This document shows, in pieces, positions 54,700-64,000 of a stretch of 64,000 nucleotides of DNA. Made by a program: the position numbers and the translations under genes. The stretch spans positions 6,034,207-6,098,206 of the forward strand of contig CM023536.1 of assembly GCA_013350335.1 (NCBI GenBank). Direction: 5' to 3'. How positions within the stretch are numbered: the first letter of the stretch is position 1; every line of letters begins with the position of its first letter. A model generated the notes under the pieces. It did no database searches and was not told where the DNA came from. It was given only the letters and a program-made list of their open reading frames with translations. The DNA comes from Chimonanthus salicifolius. Taxonomy: Eukaryota > Streptophyta > Magnoliopsida > Laurales > Calycanthaceae.

Positions 54700-57261
54700 T
54701 GATCATTTAGAGTCCATATCTTTATAAAAGTATTTAGGTGCCGCAACTAATGAAACTAATAATTGGAGTTTAGTCATTGTATGTTTCCAACTTTATCTAT
54801 AAATTATATCCTATTTCTTGTAGAAGCTTGACTCTCTCATTTACACACTATAATAATCTTCAGTTTGTATGCTCTGTCTCTGCTACTTCTGTTTGTTTTA
54901 TCATTTTTCAGCTCAAGGAGAACTTTTTTTCAAGCAGTGTTGAAAAGAAGATTCATGATTAGGAGTCTAAGCTTGTTAAATATTAATTATAATTAGAAAC
55001 GGTCAAAATTGGCTCCTCTGCTTCCTCCGAAGGCTTACCCAGATGTACCCATCACAACTTAGCATCATGTTTTCCAGTCAATTTCAGTAACAGAGAGAAT
55101 GGCAGAATTTCTCATTCCTTGACCATGTCTTACTAGGGAATCAAGCTTTTCTAGAACCTTGTTGACAGTGGATTGGTTTAATTAGTCTTTGGTCATCCTT
55201 GGAAACTCCTAATGCCAATTAGAGATCAGAATTCATTGAGAAAATATTGTCTTGTTTGTAAATTACAAATAAAAAAAATTCTTTGATGAAATGAGACCCT
55301 TGGCTTGTTGTTTTCGTACATGTTATCTTGCATCTCTGTGGAATTTTCTCCTTACAAATTTGTCAATGAGAATATATGTAAAAATTATGAAAAAGAAAAT
55401 GAATGTACTGCTCCTATACAATTGCACTTAAGATGCATGGATACAACAAGATATGCCATGGATATGACAGACAGAGATTCTTTTAATACATAAAATCTTT
55501 TTTATGACGGAGTGATGCGGGGTCTGATGGATTTCAGGTTGAACTGGCGGTGAGGAGTCCCGCTTGTTAGACTCGTGGATTTTGGATTGGGTATTAGTCT
55601 CACATTGAAAGAGTAAGTGTCTAGAGTCTTGAGTATAAGGTGGATTTTCTTTTTCTTAAACATAACGCGTTTTCATGTGTTGGAAAATAAAACTATGGGC
55701 CTGACCTAGTAGATTCTGAGTTGGTCAAAGCAGACAATATCGTGCCTCGTGGTCAGTTCTACATCATGGAGAACCCCAAGACCCCACCTTTCCCTGAGTA
55801 CGAAAGTGTGCGGTAAACTCCGAATGCACGCAGTCCTTGCAAGTTTAAAGCATCAAATGACTATTAAGTTAAGGATAGACATGATGTGATATTGATACAT
55901 TACCTGCAAGTGTCAGAGTGACCATCGAACCGGAAAAGAAAATAGTGTATTTGTTTAATCTCACTATAAAATTCTTGAAGTCATTTTATTTGACCAAGTT
56001 TATAAACATTAAAAAAAAGTATTAAAATGCTAGAGATAACATCAGTTGCAATCTAGTGAAGAAATATAGATTAAAGAGTAATTGACTTGGAAATGAATGA
56101 TGGGTACATGGATAAATATTTATTTATATCTTTATGTTATTTTTATATGTGTGTGTGGGGGAGTATCCGGAATGGTCGAAGCCATCCTTTAGAATGTTCT
56201 TGCCATCATAAAGTCTTTGTAAGCATGGTATTTCCTATATATTATTGCAATAATAATAATCATAATAAAGAAGATGAAAGTATCTCCAAATGTAAGGGTC
56301 AACTAATGAGGCTGTGGATAAGCAAAGGAGGAAGATTTTGTGTGAACTTCTAAGTATCTGACATGGTATGACACCAACATGTTACTTATTTGAAGTATTA
56401 GTTGTGAAGATGTCTCATATCATGCAGCGTTCTAAACCATGCCAGATACTGGTTCTTAATTAGGGGATTCTCAGCGTTACTTTCGTAATCCGTTGTCAGG
56501 AATTGCCTATATAATCTATCTTTGAGGGTTTTCTAGGGGTACAAGACTCATCACGAGTACATGGTGACCCATTCTCGAAGATAGTAAAATTGCTCCTATC
56601 TCACTGTAGACGTAGGTATAACGTCAAGATATGTAAATCTTTGTGGTAGTTTCGCATGATTGCTTGTGTGTTTGTTGCATCGTGATTTTTTTATTTTCAA
56701 ATAGTATCAGGGTGCAGGAGAATGGTAGAAATGAACTTTGAATCTTATGGAGCATCTTTGACATTTGAAACAAAATAGTAAATCTAATAAATCATGTTCT
56801 AATCTCTCATGTCATTTTATTTTGCTGAATTTCAAACCAACACAATCTAGACCTTGCATCAAAAGGGGAAAAAACGCCCAAGACAACCACGTTAGCAGTC
56901 TAAACTCTAGATGAACATATACTATCTTATGTTCATGATCAATCAAACTTTAATTTTTTTTGAATGATTAATATATTAATGAGAAGAAGGCACGAGAAGT
57001 GCAAATACAGAATAACAATCAAACTTCAAAATCAGTTCATGGAAACATGTGATTTTGTTCTTTATCATATTTGTTAAGAAACTCATTCTTTTAACTGGCA
57101 TCAAACTCTTTCGAGAATTATGAGAAGCCCATGACACTTGGTTGGAATCATCCAGCTAGAGAACATACCTAGAAACACTTTGTCTAATATCTAAGAAAAT
57201 AAACTCCAACTATTTAATCTTACATAACAACTGTATGAAATATAAGTTAAATAACCCACAT
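54700..57261. other. Non-coding stretch with repeat remnants
   Basis: 55,511-55,800 is the inverted partner of the repeat at 27,590-28,470. 56,440-56,720 looks like an LTR end followed by TAGTATCAGGGTGC, similar to an initiator-tRNA primer site. A final-exon-like frame after TTTTTCAG at 54,910 is too short to call. Confidence 0.45.
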
Positions 57262-57410
57262 GGGTGTAGCTCAGCTAGTTACGTCTCGTCTTAGGAAGCG
57301 GGAGGTCATGGGTTCGAACCCCATGGCCTAACCTTAGTGTGCCTTAGGGGTAGGGGTCTACCCGTGGAGGTTTTTACACTGAGTATCCTGCGGTTTTCCA
57401 CACGTAAATT
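57262..57410 (+). mobile_element. SINE, family 1, best-preserved copy
   Basis: tRNA-derived: GGGTGTAGCTCAGCTAGTTA has an A-box form and GGGTTCGAACCCC a B-box form. The body holds GTGTGCCTTAGGGGTAG and the 3' end is CCACACGTAAATT. It is unlikely to be a functional tRNA gene because the acceptor stem partner is missing. Confidence 0.85.
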
Positions 57411-58260
57411 CAATATATATATATATTAAAAGGTATAAGATGAATCAGAAAATAACAAAAGGAGAAAGGTTGGAATCTATTTATTTCTATGTGCATGTTC
57501 AGTACTGATTTTAGGCAGTATCTTACACCAATCCTAGAAGAACATAGAATTAGAACATTCTGCTTGCTCTAACAAATTATCAGTCAGAATGGTTCTTCGG
57601 AAAGGAAGATAGAATGCATAAAGGGCAATTTTGTAATTTTCACTTTATACTTTTGTACACCTGTGGTATATAATGCCGTTTTCGATGAGAGAGAGTAACA
57701 AAATTATAACGAAAGTAAGAGCCGTCTCTCCTTCGATTTCTTGCATTTGAGTACAGTGGATTTGTGTTAAACTCGTGAACGTACGGAAAGAGAATTACGA
57801 AAATCTCTATTTTATAGTTTGATTCTTTATGTTAATTTTCTCTCTTCTATTTTCTTTTCAATATTACTTCTTTAGAAGAAAAGGTGTTTTCTCTCAACAC
57901 TTCGCTTATACAAGTGAACTAATAATATGCAGAAACTGCATTGATAAACAATATATTCCATCCATACAACAGGGCCAAGGGCTTTAAATGCAGAATTGAA
58001 GTATCGGATGTCGTGTGACACTGACTTGTCTCATATTTTGAAGAATTGGGATAGATCATAGCAGAGAAAAGTCTTCTGAATTTTATTGACATTTGAAACA
58101 AAACAGAGGAATCCATTTGAAACTATTTTATGTTCACAGTCAATCCTATTTTCGTTTCATGTACGTATTTAATCCTTGATGATGATTGATAAAGTATTGG
58201 ATATTTTTTTTTACGCTGACAACCTCACAAATCTTGCATTTTCTTTGCAGACTTTGAATT

Positions 58261-58504
58261 TTTTCTTTGAAACAGTTAACAGTAGATTTTCATTAAACAA
58301 AGATATCAGTACAAAAATAAAAGTAAAAGAAAAATGAGAGGGAGCCTATGAGAATTAGGCCACCCACCCAAAAAAAGAACAGATAAAAAAACAAAGAAAA
58401 CCAAAAACAGGAAAAGTCTACGACGCAATATCTGTCCCAAAAGGAGGGAGCCATTAATAGTCCGAGAAAAAAAGGTGCTCTGAGTAACCCCGTCGACACC
58501 GTTT
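58261..58504 (-). mobile_element. 5'-truncated LINE with 17-bp target duplication
   Basis: A minus-strand T-rich 3'-UTR-like fragment of 244 bp between perfect TTTGCAGACTTTGAATT repeats (58,244-58,260 and 58,505-58,521). No coding part remains. Confidence 0.8.
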
Positions 58505-58682
58505 TTTGCAGACTTTGAATTCATTGAAAAGTATAGGTACATGATATCTGGGGTGGTCCGAATCATCCAAGTAGTCCAATTTTACTGAGGCAACAACTCC
58601 AAAACAGGGGATATCTATGAACAGTTTGAGTTTCTGATATCTAAGAAGAGTCAAGTAGAGTCGAAACCCAAAGGAGGTTAGA

Positions 58683-58855
58683 ATGATGGCTAATAACCAG
58701 TCCCAAGAAGCGAAAATCTTAAGTTTGATTCTCACTCCACTCTAAAAGAGTCGCTCCCAATAGATTTACTTGGTGTGTATGGGTAGGAAGGCGTGCACGT
58801 GTCCTGGAAATTAGTTTGATGCTCCAAGAGGTCTTGATACCTTGATCATAAAAAA
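58683..58855 (+). mobile_element. SINE-like element, family 3
   Basis: tRNA-like head with GTTTGATTCTCACTCC, body GGTGTGTATGGGTAG, and an A-rich tail after GTCTTGATACCTTGATCAT. Confidence 0.5.
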
Positions 58856-59109
58856 AAAACGAGTTGAAGCTCTATGAATTCTCATTATAATCTTTTTAGG
58901 AAAGTATATATATTAAAACAGTATAAAATGACTCAGAAGAGAATAAGGATTCATGGTTGACGTGTATCTATTTTGTATGAGTGTTTTAGGGGCCGTACTT
59001 GACATGTGCACTGAGGGAAAGTGTTAGCGAAGTCCCATATCGCCATTGGACCTTTGAGTCTTGGAGTTTATAAATACACGGGCACTCTCTCCTTTTAAGT
59101 GATTTTTAA

Positions 59110-59240
59110 GAATGTGTTTTACTCGTGTGTTTAACAAACCTTCCAATCCACAAACACCGGATAAGTTCAATGGAAAGTGACTCTTTAAGATAAAACGCGA
59201 ATTAAACATAAGACCTCCACTTTCTAAATTGAATTCTTAA
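59110..59240 (-). mobile_element. SINE-like element, family 2
   Basis: A degenerate minus-strand copy with CCTTCCAATCCACAAACACC as in the other family members. Confidence 0.45.
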
Positions 59241-61546
59241 TTATCATAGAAGTCATCGTAATGAAGTTTCCTTATCAATATCATTAGCGCGTGAAAAGAT
59301 ATGGAAATAGCCAAATATGGTAGGTCCTACCTTAAGCTGGACTAACAATAGATTTTTCCCTTTTTCTACATGGCCAGTCACTTCAATAAGAATGCCTTAA
59401 TTGACTTCACATATTGACCTAATCTTTAAGAGATGACTCAATGATTCCAAACACATTCACTAGTTAGTCAAAGAATGCATCAATCAAGGTTGGCTTGTTT
59501 CTTTATTAACACTTCTTGCTTAGAATAAAGGGAATAATTGAATAAATATATGGAGATCTCTTATGGTTTTACATATGTGACACTGGATAAATGACAAATA
59601 AATTAATGATTTTTTAATCAATAATTCACATATAAATAATCATAATGGTCTAGAAGTTGTCTACGTCTATGTAAGTCTTTCTTTCAGTTATTTAATATCC
59701 CATATACGTCAAGAAACCAGCCACAAATTTTGAATATTGCCAGTCACATTCATAAATGTCGAAAGTAGGAAAAACTAGGGTTTTTGCTCCCTTCTCTTCC
59801 CAGAGAATTTTTAGTATGTAATTTGTGGATGTGGACTCATATATATATATATATATATATTGATATGAACTGTTCAGGATTTAGGGTTTAGGATTTAATT
59901 AATCTAAATTATTTAACTAAGATAATTTCATAATACTTAAATAAGAAAAACAGAACTTGTGGTTGTTATTTTCATTTAACTATCAATTTAATTTTCTTAA
60001 AATGTCCATGAAAAGAAGGTTTAAAGATAGAGATAGGACCACCTGCTCTATGATTAGCCTTAAAAAATAATAATAATAGGAGGTGAACTTTGACATCATC
60101 ATTCTATCATTATTATTAAAAAATTAAAGGACAAAGTCTACAACTCATGAAGTTTATTGTCACCTTCGTGGATAGACAGTAAGAAATGAGAATAAAGGAT
60201 TTCTGGTATGTTACCTTGGTGACACCGTAAATTGTCTAGAGCTGAAAAAATAGATAATTTATAGTTTGTATCACACGACTTATATCTTAAAAAATTAACA
60301 AGTTAATCATGAATTACATGATTTATCTTCTTAAATAATCAAATGTTTAAATCTTTGAACAACATTTATGCAATTGCCTTGCAAAAATTTCCAATTGCAA
60401 ACTTTGTATCCCATCAAGTGGTTATAAATGCCATATTGGACTCCAATATATTATTTTTGTGTACATCAATTCTCCATTTATCATTTACAACAAAGATCAA
60501 TCCAATTCAAAATGATTAATAAAGGTTTCATTTGCTTTTTGCTTTGATGAAAGAAAGGAGGGGGATAAGGATTCATTGTGTAATTTGTCAATTCTAGATG
60601 AATTGAATAAATGATTTTATCTATAAAAAATTACTTTAATTAAATCAGTTAAATTATATTTTTTTAAACCACAACGTTTAAAGATGTAAAAAAGTAATAT
60701 AAGCTTTTCAAAATATAGAGAGCTCAAGAAATATGACTTGGCTGAAAAAGTTTTCTAATAGACATATCATTACCTCATTTGGTGAGTCACATGTCTACCT
60801 GCGAGGGATAACACTTTGCACATACTAAGAATTGGCTGAATTGAGTTTCTCACCCATTTAATATACATTTAATATAAGAATTGACTCGCGTCTATTTATT
60901 GAATAAATGAGTTGAGTTAATCTGAACTTTCAAAATACAATTTGATGAGAAAAAAGAGAGTAGATTTACATTAAACATATTGGTAAAAAAAATTAAACAA
61001 AATCAACATATACATAAACATGTTGAATTTGAATTGAGGTCTTGCACATGAGTTGGACTCATCCAATCGAAATCTGACCAAATCCATTGACAAAAATAAA
61101 TCTGTCCCAATCCATTGACACCACTAAGTCTAACACTGGATCTTAGACATATCTATAAAAGCCTAGACTTTGGAAGTAAGATAAACATATTTGGTAATGT
61201 TGTTAAAAAGTGAGAGAGACTGAATCCTTAAACACCGACTTGAAGTTAGTGGACAAAGTATTAAAAAAAAATGGAGTTTTAAAAATAAGTTAGATTATGG
61301 ATGACCCAGTAGACAACTAAAATATGAATTGAGTGAAAAAATAATAACCCAAATATAATATTGAACCGGTTAAAATTAGACTCTCAACTCAACCCACTTA
61401 TCCAAACTGCGCTCTATCTAGACATCATCCACATAAATACTTTCTTTTCTATTCCCAATCTCTCTCGTAAACAAGATCTATTGACATAAATTCTATTCTA
61501 AAATGTACCATTCATAATGGGATGTCCCAAAGTGCTTCTCTATTTG
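59241..61546. other. AT-rich non-coding stretch
   Basis: No gene is seen. An AT microsatellite lies at 59,839-59,861. Confidence 0.45.
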
Positions 61547-61936
61547 TAGGGCTGAAACTCAAGTGGGTCGGATCGTGTTTTAATAAACCCAATCCAACCC
61601 ATGTCAAAACATATTAAACGTGACCCCATCAAACCCGAATTACTCAACTTGACCCAACTTGAATTTTGGAACCAACTCAACTCGAGTGCTAGCCCACCCC
61701 AGTTTCAGCTCTAATCACTATTGTTTTATAACTTGATGCACTCGAGTCGAGTCGGGTTATGTCAGATCAAGTCAGGTTGATTTAAAATTTCTCAACATAA
61801 CCCAACCTGAATTTCATATGATTTTTTTCCCAAAGCCGACCCAAACTGAAATCTACAAATGCATAACCCAAACTCATTGATTTCTCATATCGAGTCATGT
61901 GGATCAAATTAAAACCCAACCTAGGTTTCATCCCTA
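61547..61936. mobile_element. GGGTCGGG element
   Basis: Starts TAGGGCTGAAACTCAAGTGG and ends CTAGGTTTCATCCCTA, inverted repeats. Flanks TCTATTTGT and TCTAATGGG agree at 6 of 9. Confidence 0.6.
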
Positions 61937-62036
61937 TCTAATGGGTTAGGGCTATGACCCAACAATAATGGGGCACAATAGATGAGTAGTTTAGATATTG
62001 GGCACTTTGTAGGACCTACGTATCCATGTGTATAAC

Positions 62037-62723
62037 TGTTAAGATAGGATTAGATTTGATTTCCAATGTTAAAAATAGGATTAGATTTGATTTCCATCTT
62101 TTTAAAGAGAAACACAAACCATTTCATTATTTCACCTGGTATCAAAGCGTTGTTTGATCCTAGGGTCCTCGCTCAGATTCAACAATTTCTCCTCTCCCTC
62201 TACCGGTAACATTTTTTCGGCAGAGGGAGGAGCCATAGATCACAACCCACTAATGTTCTTCCGCTTCTCTTCTCAATATATATATATATATATTTATTTA
62301 TTTATTTTTATTTTATTTTTTTTTTTTTTTACGCTCGCCACCTACAGCCACTCTGTAGCCCGATGTCGTCTCCAACAAATCTTCGCAGCCAGTCAGTGCG
62401 CTGCTAATTCATCTATGCAGTCAATCAATGTGCTGCCAATTCATCGTTGTAGTCAGTTCTGCACGCTCATCTTTTCTTTGGCCAGTCAATGTGCCATTTC
62501 TCGACGTTTTCCAAGCTTCACATTATTTCCCACGCTTCAGCTTGCGGGGGCGTGTTAAGATAGGATTAGATTTGATTTCCAATGTTAAAGATAGGATTAG
62601 ATTTGATTTCTACCTTATCTACAATATCTTACTATATTAGAATTTGATGATATATTTGATTTCTCTTATAAATAAATGGTCTCTCCTTTAGAGAGAAATA
62701 CCAAACCATTTTATTATTTCACA
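62037..62723 (+). mobile_element. TRIM-like LTR retrotransposon upstream of the zinc-finger gene
   Basis: Two LTRs begin TGTTAAGATAGGATTAGATT (62,037-about 62,134 and 62,553-62,723); the right one ends TTTCACA. The left LTR lacks about 73 internal bases. CCTGGTATCAAAGCG follows it, like an initiator-tRNA primer site, and a GCGGGGGCG tract precedes the right LTR. Perfect 5-bp flanks ATAAC. The interior of about 420 bp has no retroviral-type domain. It ends about 340 bases before the zinc-finger ATG. Confidence 0.88.
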
Positions 62724-63060
62724 ATAACAACACTGGCATTCCACTTGCCAAATTATGATACAAAATTCTCATGAGATGATGGATTGAAAGACTGCATGAC
62801 ACAGCAGACAACAAAACCGAGCTATAAACTAGAGTTTCCTCACTAAAAATCATTTTAGATTTCTAGACTCAAATACCCCACACACCTTCCCATCCAAACC
62901 TTGCTGAGACTTTTTCAGCTACTCGTTTCTCTCTCACACAGATTCTCATGTTGCTTTCCACATCTCCCACTTGGGATATATTGATGCTTTTCTTTCTTCT
63001 ATCCTTCTAAGCTTCTTACACCCCACATCTCAGTCTTCTGAACTTTTTGATTCGACTCTG
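62724..63060 (+). promoter_or_regulatory. Presumed promoter and leader of the zinc-finger gene
   Basis: A possible TATA string CTATAAACT occurs near 62,822. The rest is a C/T-rich leader. Role inferred from position only. Confidence 0.35.
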
Positions 63061-63678
63061 ATGGAACAGACCAAGTATTGGATGTGGCCTAGAAGGAAAA
63101 CAAGTGGCACTGATTCGTGGGAAGAACTGGCCTTTGCAGAAGACTCAGCTTCTGCTTTGGGAGGCTGTATATGGCCTCCAAGATCTTATTCTTGCAGCTT
63201 TTGTAGGAGAGAATTCAGGTCAGCTCAAGCTTTAGGTGGTCACATGAATGTCCATAGAAGGGATAGAGCCAGACTGAAACAACAATCTTCAAGTTTTAAA
63301 CAATACCCATCTCAGGTTTGCACCTTGGTTTCTAACCCTAACCCTAATTCTAATGTGGCTGGTGAAATGGTGTGTCAAATTCATAAGAAATTTGAGAAAC
63401 CCAACATGGGTTTGAGCTCGTCGGACTCCGGTGGCAACGAGGAGGAAGCGATCAGCAGCAAGAGGCAGAAAAAGGGCTTGACATCTCCTTTCTTCATTCC
63501 GTTCTTCATCAAGCCTAATTTTGGTGAAAGACATCATCTTCTTCAATCTGAGCCTAATTTTGGTGAAAGACATCATCTTCTTCAATCTGAGGTGCTTGGA
63601 GTTGGTTCTAATACCATGGAGGACCTGGATCTTGAGCTTAGGCTTGGAGTCCGGCCTAAGATCAATAAGATAATATAG
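63061..63678 (+). CDS. SUPERMAN/ZFP10-like single C2H2 zinc-finger repressor
   Basis: This intronless frame encodes 205 aa from the ATG at 63,061 (MEQTKYWMW). An upstream in-frame ATG at 62,971 would add 30 residues, but MEQ..YWMW matches the usual ZFP10/11-type start. The single finger is C45-x2-C48-x12-H61-x3-H65 with the plant QALGGH helix. It is preceded by [11 protein letters not shown] and a DSWEE..FAED block. A basic KRQKK at 134-138 may be nuclear-targeting. The C-terminus has an EAR repression motif, DLELRL (190-195, leucines at 189, 191, 193 and 195). Family members are nuclear repressors acting in floral organ, boundary or cell-division control; the exact role here is unknown. Residues around 152-177 hold a perfect 13-residue tandem duplication. 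Confidence 0.93.
   Translation: MEQTKYWMWPRRKTSGTDSWEELAFAEDSASALGGCIWPPRSYSCSFCRREFRSAQALGGHMNVHRRDRARLKQQSSSFKQYPSQVCTLVSNPNPNSNVAGEMVCQIHKKFEKPNMGLSSSDSGGNEEEAISSKRQKKGLTSPFFIPFFIKPNFGERHHLLQSEPNFGERHHLLQSEVLGVGSNTMEDLDLELRLGVRPKINKII
63514..63591 (+). repeat. In-frame 39-bp tandem duplication in the zinc-finger gene
   Basis: The unit encoding [13 protein letters not shown] occurs twice in a row (63,514-63,552 and 63,553-63,591). The two copies look identical at base level, so the duplication is likely young. It lies between the basic patch and the EAR motif and keeps the frame. Confidence 0.9.
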
Positions 63679-64000
63679 TCAATGGTAGATGTTATTAAAG
63701 TCATTTCTTTCACTGCATGAACTTGGCATATCTTGAACTGGTAATCTTTATGATTTTGTTATTGCAACTTTTAAATGGAAAAATGTGCTTTAATGAGGAA
63801 TGATTTCAATTATTTCTCTCTTTTATCCCTTAATTTTATCTGATGTCTTTAAATGTCAAAATACAGTTATGTGACAAATAAGTGGTAAAATAACTATCCA
63901 TTTTCATGGGCAAGCACTAATTTGCTAGAATGTGAAATAGAAACAGGAAATGAAAATTTTCATACATAGATAGAAAATAATTTGTAATCATGTTTGTATT
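63679..64000. other. 3' flank of the zinc-finger gene
   Basis: AT-rich presumed 3' UTR and flank. I see no clear AATAAA. Confidence 0.4.

Noticed and set aside
54900..54962. Last exon of an unknown gene after TTTTTCAG
   Set aside because: The acceptor-like site and 17-codon frame are too short, and no upstream exon was recognised.
57262..57340. tRNA gene
   Set aside because: A-box and B-box forms are present but no matching acceptor stem, and the unit continues into a SINE body with sister copies.
58293..58735. Overlapping minus-strand frames of 68-93 codons
   Set aside because: They fall in LINE 3' UTR and SINE sequence.
62154..62558. 134-codon frame between LTRs
   Set aside because: It lies inside the TRIM-like element, spans an AT/T-rich run, and shows no gag or pol motif.

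Overview
The window reads as nuclear DNA of a flowering plant. It is AT-rich and has long introns with GT..AG borders on the minus strand. Plant-type SINEs, TRIM retrotransposons, Stowaway and hAT elements, and SUPERMAN-type and tropinone-reductase-type genes are all present. I cannot name the species. Genes occupy little of it; most of the rest is decayed or nested mobile DNA. I saw no tRNA gene, rRNA gene, CRISPR array or bacterial-type operon.

Three related genes lie head to tail on the minus strand, at 8,130-16,012, 25,035-33,913 and 41,038-46,668. All encode short-chain dehydrogenase/reductases (SDR) of the tropinone-reductase-like family. Genes 1 and 2 have five exons with all expected splice sites and catalytic residues, giving about 263 and 265 aa. 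Gene 3 keeps exons 2-5 open but has no exon 1, so it lacks the dinucleotide-binding TGxxxGxG motif. The only other convincing gene is a single-exon C2H2 repressor of the SUPERMAN/ZFP10 type at 63,061-63,678 (+).

Genes 2 and 3 sit in two tandem copies of one large segment. Copy A is roughly 18,900-38,890 and copy B roughly 38,890-50,950. Exons, introns and flanks align, including a TRIM retrotransposon in the last intron of both genes. Differences between the copies date later events: a 163-bp hAT MITE and an SINE are present in A and absent from B, and another SINE is present in B and absent from A. In B a small inversion and a large replacement removed the stretch that carries exon 1 in A.

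Layout: 1-2,830, transposon-derived coding remnants (Ala/Pro repeat ORF, Mutator-like zinc knuckle) and a possible LTR end. 3,470-5,240, a dispersed repeat with a nested GGGTCGGG element. 6,376-6,566, a Stowaway MITE. 8,130-16,012, gene 1; its first intron holds a Stowaway MITE, SINEs, an ATCGGCCGAT-palindrome element and a decayed hAT transposon. 16,300-18,605, repeats. 18,900-38,890, duplication copy A with gene 2. 38,890-50,950, duplication copy B with gene 3. 51,158-62,723, repeats, ending in a TRIM-like LTR pair with a 5-bp target duplication. 63,061-63,678, the zinc-finger gene.

I found no new multi-gene system. The best leads are structural: the exon-1 loss in gene 3, a Mutator-like 9-10 bp target-duplication element family built from GGGTCGGG or ATCGGCCGAT sequence, and several insertions with a matching empty site inside this same window.
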